From: Hymenopus coronatus
Lineage: Eukaryota > Arthropoda > Insecta > Mantodea > Hymenopodidae
NCBI GenBank assembly: GCA_030762935.1
Contig: CM060890.1
Span: forward strand, 153,546,129 to 153,610,128
Direction: 5' to 3'
DNA: 64,000 nucleotides
The stretch's first letter is position 1, and each line of letters starts with the position of its first letter. This document shows, piece after piece, positions 36,150 to 47,066 of the stretch. Under the pieces are notes generated by a model. It was not told the DNA's origin. It ran no database searches and saw only the letters and a program-made list of their open reading frames with translations. The position numbers and the translations under genes were made by a program.

Positions 36150-38953
36150 TACAGCATAGCTGAGTTGTGTTCCCCACCACTTCACTATAGGTTGTTTACA
36201 TGTGATGCATGCAGGTTGGGCTCTACTTGGTCCCCAAGATACTATCCCTAGTTATACTGTTGCATCGAGCCATATTCCCCAAAATTTACTACAGGTTGTT
36301 TACAGGTGTCGCATGCAGGTTAGTCTCTACTTGGTCCCCATGATGCTATCGCTAGTTATACTGCTCCATTAAGCCACGTTCCCCAACACTTTACTACAGG
36401 TTCTTTACATGTGACACATGCAGGTCAGTCTCTCCTTAGATACCAAGATGCTATCCCTAGTTATACTGCTACATTGAGCCACATTCCCCAACACTTTACG
36501 TCAGGTTGTTTACATGTGACGCATGCAGGTCAGTCTCTACTTGCTCCCCAAAATGCTATCACTAGTTATACTATTGAATTGAGTTACGTTCCCCAACACT
36601 TTGCTACAGGTTGTTTATATGTGATGCATGCAGGTCAGTTTCTACTTGGTCCCCAAGATGATATCCCTAGTTATACTGCTGCATCGAGCCATATTCCCCA
36701 ACACTTTATTAGGTTGTTTACATGTGACGCATGCAGGTCGGTTTCTACTTGGTCCCCAAGATGCTATCACTAATTATACTTTGCATTGAGCTACGTTCCC
36801 CAACACTTTACTATAGGTTGTATACATGTGACGTGTGTAGGTCTGTATCTATTCGGTCCCCAAGATGCCGCCCCTAGTTATACTGCTGCATCGAGCCATG
36901 TTACCCAACACTTTACTACAGGCTGTTCACATGTGACGCATGCAGGTCGGTTTCTACTTGGTCCCCAAGATGCTATCCCTAGTTATACTGCTGCATCGAG
37001 CCACGTTCCTCAACACTTACCTACATGTTTACATGCGGAGCGTGCAGGTTGGCTACTACTCAGTCTCCAAAATGACATCCCGAGTTATACTGTTGCATTG
37101 AGTCACGTTCGCCAATGCTTTACTACAGGTTGTTTACATATGACGTATGCAGATCGGTCTCTTTTTGATCCCCAAGATGCTATCATTAGTTATACTGTTG
37201 CATCGAGCCATGTTCCCCAACACTTTACTACAGTTTGTGTACATGTGACGCATGTAGGTCGGTTTCTACTTGGTCCCCAAGATGCTATCCCTAGATATAC
37301 TGTTACATCAAGCCATGTTCCCCAATAATTAACTACAGGTTGTTTAAATTTGACGAATGCAGGGCGGTCTCTACTTGGTCCCCAAGATGCTATCCCTAGA
37401 TATACTGTTGCATCAAACCACGTTCCCCAACACTTTACTAAAGTTGTTTACATGTGAAGTATCCAGGTCGGTCTCTACTCGCTCCCCAAGATGCTACCCC
37501 TAGTTATACTGCTGCATCGAGCCACGTTCCCAACACTTTACTACAGGTTGTTTACATGTGATGCATACAGGTCGGTCTCTACTTGGTCCCCAAGATGCTA
37601 TCACTAGTTATACAGTTGTACCGAGCCACGTTTCCCAACACTTTACTACAGGTTGTTTATATGTGATGCGTGCAGGTGGCTACTTGGTCCCTAAGATACT
37701 ATCCCTAATTTTACTGTTGCATCGAGCCACGTTCCCCAACTCTTTACTACAGGTTGCTTACATGTGATGCATGCACGTTGGTTTCCTGCTCCCCAAGATG
37801 CTATCCCTACTTATATTGTTGCATGGAGCCACGTTCCCCAAAGCTTTACTGCAGGTTGTTTACATGTGATGCTTGCAGGTATGTCTCTACTTGGTCCCCA
37901 AGCTGCATTCCCTAGTTATGCTGCTGTATCGAGTCAATTTCCCCAACACTTTACTACAGGTTGTTTATATGTGACGCATGCAGGTAAGTCTCCACTTTGT
38001 CCCCAAGATGTTATCCCTAGATATACTGTTGCATCAAGCCACCTTCCCCAACACTTAACAACGGGTTGTTTACATTTGACGAATGTAAGGCAGCGTCTAC
38101 TTGTTCCCCAAAATGCTATCCATAGTTTTGCTGCAAATAGACCCACGTTAGCTTACACTTTACTACAGGTTGTTTACATATGATGCATGCATGTAGCTAC
38201 TTGGTGCCCAAGACGCTATTCCTAGTTATACTGCTACATCGAGCCACGATCCCCAACACTTTACCACAGGTTGTTTACATGTGACGCGTGCACGTCGCTA
38301 CTTGGTGCCCAAGACGCTATTCCTAGTTATACTGCTGCATCGAGCCACGATCCCCAACACTTTACTACAGGTTCTTTACATGTGACGCATGCAAGTCGGT
38401 CTCTTGCTCCCCAAGATGATATCCCTAGTTATACTGTTGCATCGAGCCACGTTCCCCAAAATCTTACTACAGGTTGTTTACATATGATGCATGCAGGTCA
38501 GTCTCTACTTGTTCCCCAGGATGCTATCCCTAGTTATCCTGCTGCATCAAGGTACATTCCCCAAGACTTTACTACAGGTTATTTACATGTGACGCATGCA
38601 GGTAAGTCTCTACTCGGTCCCCAAGATGCTATCCCCAATTATACTTCTGCACTGAGCCACATTCCCCAACACTTTACTACAGGTTGTTATATGAGACGCA
38701 TGCAGGTTGCTCTCTACTTGGTTCCATGATGCTATCCATAGTTATACTGCTGCATCAAGCCACGTTCCCCAACAGTTTACTACAGATTGTTTACATGTGA
38801 CACATACAGGTAGGTCTCTACTCAGTCTCCAAGATGCTATCCCTAGTTATACTGCTACATCGAGCCACGATCCCCAACACTTTACCACAGGTTGTTTACA
38901 TGTGATGCATGCAGATAAGTCTCTACTTGGTCCCCAACATGTCATCCCTAAAC
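36150..38953. repeat. Satellite array, 105-bp monomer
   Basis: About 27 units of 105 bp carry the words TTGTTTACATGTGACGCATG, TCTCTACTTGGTCCCCAAGA, TGCTATCCCTAGTTATACTG and CGTTCCCCAACACTTTACTA. Each unit has a GCATGC palindrome. As 105 equals 35 codons and one plus-strand frame lacks stops, frames of 69-180 codons appear (for example 36786-37328) with a 35-residue repeat containing DAIPSYTAASSHVPQHF; indels shift frame every few units. Copies differ by perhaps 10-20 percent, more than in the neighbouring 60-bp array. The array ends 65-75 bp before the LINE. Confidence 0.95.
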
Positions 38954-39017
38954 ATTAGTATTAGTAGACCAATTTCTTTTGTGAACCTTATACTTGTATA
39001 TAAATGCTCTTTTAAAT

Positions 39018-39025
39018 AGAAGTGT
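39018..39025. repeat. LINE target-site duplication, left copy
   Basis: AGAAGTGT, identical to 44936-44943. A second near match 21 bp downstream leaves the exact 5' end of the element uncertain by that distance. Confidence 0.55.
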
Positions 39026-39818
39026 TTGTCATCTTCATGAAGTGTACGGTAGGTACGGGTTTGGCGCACCCGGGGGTTCCCGAGCCGCTCACCGCCACTT
39101 CCCCTATCCATCGCCATTCACTGTTGCCACGTCTTTTGTTCTGCATTTGTTTGTTTCGTTTGTTCACTTTATTACCCTCTTCCTCTTCTAGGCTTATGGA
39201 ACTTAATAGTTTGTAAGGCATTAGGTTTATTAACTCCTGTCTCACCAGCAGGGCTCTTTCACTATCCCCGTGGTTCCTGTCCCACGGTTCCAGCGCGGCT
39301 CCCAATTTGTGTGCTCTACGGAGGTCCCAGGCTTGAAGGTTGGGTGCACCCTCCCCACTGCCCCTATGTGTAGCCTTAGGTGCGGAGCCCGTCCATACCG
39401 TCATGTACATTCACGTAGCTTGTTAGTAAGCCCGGCCTCTGCTGGTGTCCCGACGACCGCGTTACGTCGTTGGGATAGTTTCATGGGCCGGACGTGTTAC
39501 CGCTGACGTTGCCCCGGCGTAATCAACCACAAGTCCCCTGAATCCGTGCATGTGTTCTGTCGCTGCACGGCCTAGAGCGGGGAGCCACAGGCGGTTATTC
39601 CTGTGGTAGGGGCTTAAAACCGGGGCGTGCATGGTGAACGGTATACGCATATGGACCAGCAGTGGTGTTTGGAGGGTAACCCTTGTGACGTAGGCCTTGG
39701 GTATCGGTCACGGGATGGTTCCCGTGACGGCACAGACCGTGGAGATTTGGTGTCTTTTCTTCTTTAACCCCCGGATGGCAGGCTGACGCCGACGGTTCCG
39801 GAAGGGGGTCTTTTCAAT
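39026..39818 (+). promoter_or_regulatory. LINE 5' untranslated region
   Basis: About 790 bp of GC-rich sequence without a conserved open frame precede ORF1. In this group of elements the 5' UTR carries an internal RNA polymerase II promoter at the very 5' end; I infer that here but see no diagnostic motif beyond the compositional shift. Minus-strand frame 39012-39410 and plus-strand frame 39270-39506 appear to be shadows. Confidence 0.6.
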
Positions 39819-40978
39819 ATGTCAAACCGCGCACCACCCTCTTATTTTGACCAGTTTATTGTTATGGCTATGTTGAACGAGACCAAGAAATTTTCAGACA
39901 TAAGTCCATTCTACGTGCAAAGGGAAGTTGACAGGATCTGCGGCAAGGTTAAAAACGCGACAAGGCTGCGAGACGGTACGGTATTGGTAGAGGTCCACAA
40001 TAAAGACCAATCGGACAAACTACTTCGTGCTACTCTGTTGGGATCGTACAGCATCAAAGTATACCCCCCCACAAGTCCAGGAACACCTGTAGAGGAGTTG
40101 TGACCACCTCTAGCTTAGACGACCTCTCCAATGAAGATATTGCCACCCATCTTTCAGAACAGCGAGTTTGTCAGGCGTACCGTCTACATGGTAAACGTGA
40201 GGGCAAGGAGTACGAGTTGCGTACGATCTTTCTCACGTTCAAGGGTACTAGTGTTCCGGAGTTCATATACTGTGGTTACGAACGTGCTGCCGTCCGCCCG
40301 TATGTGCCGAACCCTATGCGGTGCTTCAAGTGCCAGCGCTTCGGGCATACCCAAGCCGCCTGTGCCCGACCCGCAACCTGCGATCGTTGTGGTCTAGTGT
40401 CACACGTTGACACCGTCTGTACGCGCGCACCGTGCTGTGTAAACTGTGAAGGCAGTCATCCGTCTAGCTCTCGACAGTGTCCCATGTACTTGGCAGAGAA
40501 AAGCATACAAGAAATACGTGTGAAGGAACATCTTACTTTTCCTGATGCGAGACGGCGCTTTGAGGAGCTAAAGCCGGCCAACACCACAGGATACTCCTCA
40601 GCCGTTCGCCGTAAGCTTGTCCAATCCGTCGGTTTACAGACTGTGCCTGTCGCGGATGCGTCGACGCAAACTGACTTGTGCGAATCCGCTCCTTTACGTG
40701 CTCGATCATCTGCATCTCAGTGTACAACTTCTGATGCACAACAGCAATCTCAGCCGTCGACTAACCCATGTGCACCTAGTTCATCCTTCGCCGGAGATCG
40801 TTCCCGTCAACGTAGTAGACCGATGAGCCGAACTTCGGCAACATCCCGCTCTCGTTCTGCAACCCGAAAGACTTCTTCTGACTCCCGACCACCAGTGGAG
40901 TCTGAGGAAGACACGGATTTTAGGTTAGTTGGAGCTAAATCTGCTAAGGTGAGAAAGAAAGAAATTACACCACCTTAA
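39819..40978 (+). pseudogene. LINE ORF1, zinc-knuckle nucleic-acid-binding protein (one frameshift)
   Basis: The frame opens at ATG 39819 (MSNRAPPSYFDQFIVMAM) and continues to about residue 83, where a run of seven C at 40064-40070 shifts it; the original frame stops at 40103. The downstream frame is open across the junction and runs to TAA at 40978. It holds three zinc knuckles, numbered from the GTG at 40100: C75-C78-H83-C88, C94-C97-H102-C107 (both C-x2-C-x4-H-x4-C) and C113-C116-H120-C127. The tail is Ser/Arg-rich. The product would bind element RNA and form the ribonucleoprotein particle. A homopolymer indel (one base too few or two too many) explains the break; it may be a true lesion or a sequencing error. 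Confidence 0.92.
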
Positions 40979-40991
40979 TTTCTATCTCACC

Positions 40992-41610
40992 ATGGATATA
41001 ATCCAGTGGAATGTCAATGGGATCAGGGCCCGTCTACCAGACCTTCAACATATAATCAACAAGCGTTCACCCTCAATCCTCTGTCTCCAGGAAACCCACT
41101 TACATCCCCACCATACCCTTCCACTTCGTCATTTTCAGTCTTTCAGACACGACTTTGTTGGTGGCCAGCGTGCTTGTAACGGTGTTGTTACTCTCGTGGC
41201 TCCTACCATCCTTGCCGTCAGTATTGCACTCAACACCCCGCTACAAGCGGCAGCTGTGCGCGTAACATTGCCTTCCATCTGCTTTTCTGTTTGCAATGTC
41301 TATTTGCCGCCGCACGATGTGATCTCAGACACTGAGCTTCGGGCATTGTTAGCACAAATTCCCCCGCCGCTGATCTTTTTGGGCGATGTCAATGCTTGCA
41401 ATGTTCTTTGGGGCTCTTCTGCTGACGATGCTCGAGGTACAATAATAGCAGACGTTTGCGACAGGTCTGGTTTATTACTCTTAAACTCCGGTGCACCCAC
41501 ATTCTTATCTTCTGCATATGGCACCCTATCCGCCCTAGATGTAACTTTCTGCAGCCCTGCTTTACTACCCTTCCTGGATTGGTCGGTATTTTCCGATCCA
41601 CACCCTTCCC
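40992..41610 (+). other. ORF2 APE-type endonuclease domain
   Basis: Visible catalytic landmarks, numbered from the ORF2 start, are N7/N9 in QWNVNGI, E34 in CLQETHL, D132/N134 in LGDVNACN, and D183 in SALDVTF. The SDH motif expected after DPHPS is missing: the frame breaks exactly there. This suggests loss of the catalytic histidine by a small deletion at about 41607. Confidence 0.88.
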
Positions 41611-42289
41611 CATTGACATTCGTTTTTCGGGACAATATCCCTTACCCACTCAACATCCCCGCTGGATTATCTCCAAAGCTGATTGGGAAAAGTTTTCCTC
41701 TCTGCTCAATCTCAATTCCGATGGCTGTACCTCCATAGAAGACATGGTGGAGTATTTTACTTGCTCGGTTTTGCTCGCCGCAGAATCCAGTATTCCTCGG
41801 AGCTCTTCTACCCCTAGGCGTATTCCAGTGCCGTGGTGGACCGAAGACTGCAACTTGGCATTAAAGGCACGTAAAAAAGCTCTTCGGCTTTTCCACCTAC
41901 ACCCGACGGCGGAGAACTTTGTTGCTTTCAAACGCGCCCGGGCTAAGGCGCGCTATATCGTTCGTAATGCCAAGCAGAATTCGTGGAAAGCATATGTCTC
42001 CTCGCTTTCTCGCAGGAGCTCCTCACAGAGAGTGTGGACTTCGGTGCGCCGCATGACCGGCAAATGTCTCAGGACATACATCCCTGGCCTTACCGTTCAC
42101 GGCTCCACCTTCACCAGCGAACGGGATGTTGCCGACGCTCTAGCCACCTCCTTCGCTGCGACAAGTGCAACGGGCAATTACGACAATGCATTTCTTCCCA
42201 TTAAGGAAGCTGCTGAGAGATTTCGCCTTGATTTTACTAGTGACTGTAGTGAGCCGTACAATGCACCCTTCACCCTTGCGGAACTAACT

Positions 42290-43320
42290 CATGCTTTACA
42301 CGCTGCGAAGGATTCTTCTCCTGGTCCCGATGATATTCACCGACAAATGTTGCTTCACCTCCCACCTGCAGCCGTTACATTCCTTCTGGACCTCTATAAC
42401 CGCATTTGGCGCGAACAGGTTTTCCCGCCTGTGTGGCGAGAGGGTATTGTCATTCCTATCCCTCGTCCTGGCAAAGACCGGACCCTCCCATCCTCTTACC
42501 GGCCGATTTGCCTCACGAGCGTCGTTTGCAAGACTTTGGAACGCATGATCAGTATTCGGTTTACTTGGTGGTTGGAGGCGAACGAAGTGCTCTGTTCGGA
42601 GCAGTGCGGATTTCGTCGTGGTCGTTCAAGCGTTGATAACCTGGCGCGTATGGAAGCTTATGTACGGAATGCTTTCCTTCTGAAGCAGCAAGTCGTGAGT
42701 GTCTTTTTTGACCTCGAGAGGGCTTACGACACTACTTGGCGATACGGTATTCTGCGTAATTTGCACAGTTCAGGGTTACGCGGCCATATGGCGCTATTTC
42801 TGTGCAACTTTCTCCAGCGGCGCCGCTTTCGTGTTCGTATTGGCAATACTCTCTCTCGGGAGAAGATTCAGGAGAACGGTGTACCCCAAGGTTCCGTTCT
42901 TAGTGTTATGCTTTTTGCCGTGGCCATCAACGGCATTACCAGCGTGATTCGTAGTGGGATATCATCGTCACTGTATGTGGATGACTTTGCGCTGTACTAT
43001 CGCTCCTACAGCACTGAACATCTCGAACGACAACTCCAGCTCTCCATAAACTCCATCGCTGGTTGGGCGCTTCGCAATGGTTTTCGTTTTTCCCCTAAGA
43101 AAACTCAGTGCATACACTTCCACCGTCTTCGCGGAGTACACCCTCCTCCTGACCTCCAATTGAACGGTGTGCCACTGCCTTTCGTTCCGTCCTTGAAGTT
43201 CTTAGGTCTCCACCTGGACCGTGAACTTTCTTGGGTACCCCACATCCGATACCTTTGTGCCTCCTGTGACCGATCGCTGCGGATCCTCAAACTGCTTTCT
43301 GGTGCGTCGTGGGGCGGCGA
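42290..43320 (+). other. ORF2 reverse transcriptase domain
   Basis: In order: SSPGPDDIHRQML, IPIPRPGKDRTLPSSYRPIC, EQCGFRRGRSSVDN, motif A FFDLERAYDTTW with its Asp codon at 42710-42712, NGVPQGSVLSVMLF (motif B), the catalytic YVDD box at 42974-42985, and LKFLGLHLD (motif D/E region). All key acidic residues are present, so this domain is intact within its own frame (the uninterrupted stretch covers 41456-43498, 680 codons). Confidence 0.95.
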
Positions 43321-43844
43321 TCGTTCAGTGATGCTGCGTTTGTACCGTTCACTCGTTCGCTCAAAACTAGACTACGGTTGTTTTATTTACGGCGCAGCGA
43401 CCGCCTCTAAACTTCGCCTTTTATACACCGTTCATCATATCGGTTTACGTCTTGCTACAGGAGCCTTCCGTGGAATGCTTGTACGCCGATGCTGGTGAAC
43501 CCCCACTGGCAGTGCGTCGCTCATTTTTACTTTGTTCGTATGCTGCTAAGTTGTCTGCGAATCCCCGCCATCCTTGTTTTAACCCTGTGTTACGCCCGGA
43601 TTATTCACACCGCTATCTGAGGAACGCCACTGCTTCCCGCCCCTGTGGTATTCGGTTTCGTGAACTGCTCTCCGATAGGGGTCTCAGATTGCCTCCTGTG
43701 GAGCGTGTTTTTGTTTATCCGGAACCTGCTTGGCAACTGAGGCGTCCCAGTTTCGACCTGACCCTCTCCAACCTTGTGAAACGTTCGACCGCTCCGGAGG
43801 TATTTCAGCGACTGTTTTACGAACTTTTAAGCAATTACCGGGCA

Positions 43845-44230
43845 TATGCACCGGTATTCACTGACGGCTCCCAGCTAGCAGGAGCTACAGGTTGTGCCTT
43901 TTATTTTAATGGAGTAACACAGAATTATCGCCTTGCGGACGCCAGTTCGGTATTCACCGCCGAACTGTACGCTATCTTTTACTTTCTAGATTTTATCTCG
44001 CTTTTAGCACCTGGTAGTTTTCTTGTTTGCAGCGATTCCTTGAGTGCTCTACAGGCTCTGCAGCAGTATACTAGCTCCTCATCACTCGTTATGCGCATTG
44101 AATCTCTCCTTTCTGAATTGATTGCTTGCAGCTACCAGTTCATCTTCACGTGGGTTCCAGGTCATGTCGGTATTGCAGGTAATGAGGTAGCGGATAGGTC
44201 TGCCAAGGCTGCCTGCTCCTTGCAGGATTA
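43845..44230 (+). other. ORF2 RNase H domain
   Basis: The four acidic catalytic positions of RNase HI are present: Asp in FTDGSQ (43863-43865), Glu in TAELYAI (43962-43964), Asp in CSDSLSAL (44034-44036) and Asp in GNEVADRSAK (44193-44195), with WVPGHVGIAGN before the last. The domain identifies the element as I-group and not Jockey or CR1. Confidence 0.93.
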
Positions 44231-44657
44231 TTCGGAAGCGGCTGTGCCCTCAGGGGATGCTTCACGATACTTTCGCAGGTCTCTTCTTTTAGCTTGGCAG
44301 CAATCTTGGCAAAACTTAGCAGGTACACAGCTTCGCATACTCAAAGACACGGTACAGCCATGGCTCACATCTTGCCAGCCAAACCAGCGCCGCGAGGTTA
44401 TCCTTACGCGTCTGCGTATCGGTCACACGCGGCTAACACATGGCTACCTTCTACGCGCTGAGCCAGCTCCTATATGTCAGACCTGCGATGTTCGTCTGTC
44501 TGTGGCACATGTGTTGCTTGATTGTCCGAAATTTCATCGTGAACGGCAATCCATCGGCCTGGGTACCTCCTTACCTGCCATTTTATGTGACGACGCCAAT
44601 TCCGTCAATATGGTGCTACGCTTTGTTGCCTCTATTGGCCTCAGCAAAGACATCTGA

Positions 44658-44935
44658 CCTGTTTCATGCGTGTGTGCAATTTTAGCCTTTTTAACTTTTT
44701 AGACTCTTTTACCATATAGGACCACTTTTTGTGTGATTTTTCGTTTTTTAACCTTTTAGCCTTGGTTTTTTATCACCCGTGCCTTTTCTCGTGTGTGCCT
44801 TTGTAAGGGTTTTTAGCACATTTTAACTTTTCTTCTTTAGATTTGTTTTTAATGTGTGTTTCTTTTCTTAACTTCGGGCCCTAATGACCTAGTTGTCGAC
44901 GGGCCCTTAAACACTACTCACTCACTCACTCACTC
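44658..44935 (+). other. LINE 3' UTR with terminal hairpin and (ACTC)n tail
   Basis: The T-rich 3' UTR ends with two copies of CGGGCCC (44875-44881 and 44900-44906). GGGCCC is self-complementary, so the pair can form a hairpin with a 19-nt loop (TAATGACCTAGTTGTCGAC). About 7 nt later comes an ACTC repeat (44913-44935) in place of poly(A). Terminal hairpins and simple-repeat tails are common recognition structures for target-primed reverse transcription in related LINEs. Confidence 0.7.
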
Positions 44936-44943
44936 AGAAGTGT
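44936..44943. repeat. LINE target-site duplication, right copy
   Basis: AGAAGTGT directly follows the (ACTC)n tail and is continued by AT-rich flank (ATATCAATAAATTTCC). Confidence 0.6.
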
Positions 44944-46784
44944 ATATCAATAAATTTCCTTCAAGAAATGATCTTGTGAACAAGATCGGTGTAAAACAAG
45001 AAATGTGGATATGTACAGTATCATAAAGGAACAGTTAGAAAAAACTGGTGAAAATGTGGAAACTCAGTGTCAGATGAAGATAGTACCGCATGTTTACGTA
45101 GTACAATGTCAAGGACGACATAAGAGTCCATTGATGAGATAAATAAAATGGAAACCTAAAACAACCCACAACAGATATATAAGGAATATTTAGGAAGGGC
45201 AGACAAACACTAATTTGCACATAGTTTGTTAAAAAGCACTTCTTAATAACTTCATCAGTAGCAGCGGCATTTGGGGTCCCGACTACCTCATTCTGGTGCG
45301 CAAGTTTGAGGGACTAACCCACCGGAATGGGGCCACTGTGGGATGACATGACAAAACACAAAAACCAAAATACTGTTGTGATTGGAAAAGTAATAGTTGA
45401 GTCCAGCTTCTTTACCTTACCTCACATGTCAGTAGTCAACGTAGGTAGTTGCACCTGTCCTGCTCCAAACAAGGGTGTATGTGAGCAACAAGAGGGTATC
45501 TGTTGTGGGTGTTGAGCATATCTCATCTGTTCACTCCATGTGCTATATAACCTTGAGCTTATAAAAAACAGAGGAAGGTGTCAGACAAAATTGGTGGTCC
45601 AGTGATGCATCCCAGGCTTAAAAATACTCAGAGATTAAGATGAATTCTTCAAACTGTTGGAGAAGATGGAACAGCAGGTGTTAGACAATAGAGCCACTCT
45701 CCAGAACTGTGCCTGGCACCACTAGTGGTCTATGATGGTAATTTGGTTGCTTCAGCTAGACAAGGCCCTGGCTACAGCAGTTAGCCGTTTCCTTATCATC
45801 ATCATCATTTGGTGGGCTTGAACACTCAATAACCTGCGTGCCAAGTTTATAGCTTCATTTAATCAATGTACACTTTCCTTTGCTGTATGGAATAAGTCTA
45901 GCTGGGAATTTGACCCATATACTAATCAGCTGATCCATAATTTGCCTGAGTTTCTTGCAGTGAAGGGTTTTCCTTTTGTTCTGGAAATGTTGCTTTTTCA
46001 GCATGGCAGAGTTAGAGGATGCACAGTTTGTAATGATATTAGGACCATACCGTGCAGCTACTGCCACTTGCAATGAAATGGACAGCAACCATTGTTCAGT
46101 CAGGACTGACTGCATTTTCCATATAGGGGTAGCTTTCTTATATTTATTTATTAATTTTTTCCAAATCCTTTTGTTCAAGAGAATGGATTAGTACTAATGA
46201 TCACACTGCTCATTCTGGAAATGTGTTGCCCCAGGTATATGTTTCAAGTTGCTTATTCAAGAACGCCATCTGCAGCAGTCTCATTTCTCAGCCAAGAAGT
46301 TAACTGTAGGAGGTGCTCTTTGCTCTTTAAGCACAACCCGCTCTGCAGGTTTCCGTTTCTGTCACCTTCTTCAGAAGCACAATATTGGGTTCACGGTATA
46401 CCACAAGTCAATAATGCCTTTCTGTATTATCCATTCTTATTTTTTAAAGAATGACTGTGTTCATATACACATTGATGGAAGTAAATGCACTGGCGTAGTT
46501 GGATGTGAACCATTTGCATAAATTAAATTGAGGGTTTTTATGGATGCTCTTTAACTGTTGCATCCAATTCTATATTGGACGTGAGAGATAACTTAATTTT
46601 GCTCAGAGGCCTCTTTATGAGGCTTGAGCATAAATTTACAACATGGGACCAACAGCTTTACTTCTGTCCAAAGGAAACTAAGATTAAACTGACGCCTGTA
46701 GGGCATTCAGGAGGTTCCAAACATGTGTTTCTGGTGAAATCTTTGCTGCACCTTCTCTATACCTTTGTACATAGTACGTGTAGA
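44944..46784. other. Mosaic of old, mostly unassigned sequence
   Basis: Apart from the SWIM-finger fossil, no gene, RNA or array can be supported. Frames at 45855-46178 (minus), 45976-46191, 46197-46454, 46249-46521 and 46575-46814 lack recognisable domains. The base composition and the fragmentary coding resemblance suggest old transposon debris. Confidence 0.4.
45327..45515 (+). pseudogene. Fragment resembling a SWIM-type zinc finger
   Basis: A 62-codon frame ends with SVVNVGSCTCPAPNKGVCEQ followed by Q and EGICCGC. SWIM fingers have the pattern C-x-C-x(n)-C-x-H preceded by a hydrophobic VDV-like strand. Here CTC and the third Cys (GVC) fit, but the expected His (usual CKHQ) is replaced by Gln, and a stop follows soon. 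SWIM fingers occur in MULE-type transposases and in related proteins often amplified in arthropod genomes. A decayed copy is the likeliest reading; chance similarity cannot be excluded. Confidence 0.42.
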
Positions 46785-47066
46785 CAAAGTAAAAAAGTAA
46801 GTTTGTGTCTGTGAACACGATAACTCAAAAACAAAGTCAGTAAAATACCAAACTCGGTATTTAACTTTAGTTTCTTCTAAGGATACAACATGAAGATCTC
46901 CCCACCTCAAACTGCCCTTGGAAAATGGAATAAAGGTAGAAAATTTTATTTTTCTCAAAAATGGCTCTTAAGTATTTGAATTAAAAAACCGTATATTAAA
47001 GACATTTAGAAGACAAATAAAATGTATATCTTGAATGAAATGGGAATAGTCTCTGAAGACCTACAG
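46785..47066. repeat. Dispersed repeat, copy B (left part)
   Basis: Collinear with 34390-34675 (see that entry). Copy B ends at AGTCTCTGAAGACCTACAG, after which the sequences diverge. Its continuation is found at 48660-48785, implying an insertion of about 1.6 kb in between. Confidence 0.7.

Larger units (their letters stand above)
40992..44657 (+). pseudogene. LINE ORF2, endonuclease-reverse transcriptase-RNase H (two frameshifts)
   Basis: ORF2 starts at an ATG in good context (CACCATGG) 13 bp after ORF1 and ends with TGA at 44657. It is read in three pieces: 40992 to about 41610 (endonuclease), about 41610 to 43470 (reverse transcriptase) and about 43470 to 44657 (RNase H and a C-terminal zinc-like motif). 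The first and third pieces are in the same frame and the middle one is offset, so the two lesions compensate each other. The enzyme would nick target DNA, prime on it, copy the element RNA and degrade RNA. The C-terminal motif is CQTCDVRLSVAHVLLDC. As it stands no full-length protein can be made. Confidence 0.95.
39026..44935 (+). mobile_element. I-superfamily non-LTR retrotransposon, nearly full length, inactivated
   Basis: A GC-rich element in AT-rich surroundings has the order 5' UTR, ORF1 (zinc-knuckle nucleic-acid-binding protein), 13-bp gap, ORF2 (APE-type endonuclease, reverse transcriptase, RNase H, C-terminal C-x2-C-x7-H-x4-C), 3' UTR and a short (ACTC)n tail. APE endonuclease plus a C-terminal RNase H domain and a gag-like ORF1 place it in the I group (I, Ingi, LOA, R1-type elements), not Jockey or CR1, which lack RNase H. 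An 8-bp direct repeat AGAAGTGT flanks it (39018-39025 and 44936-44943). An overlapping alternative, GAAGTGTA at 39039-39046, would put the 5' end at 39047. ORF1 has one frameshift and ORF2 two; otherwise few lesions are seen, so the insertion seems fairly recent. Confidence 0.95.

Noticed and set aside
39012..39410. 132-codon minus-strand frame
   Set aside because: It lies in the GC-rich 5' UTR of the LINE, antisense, without a domain; GC-rich sequence gives long chance frames.
41300..41931. Minus-strand frames of 86-111 codons under ORF2
   Set aside because: Shadows of the strongly conserved LINE coding strand.
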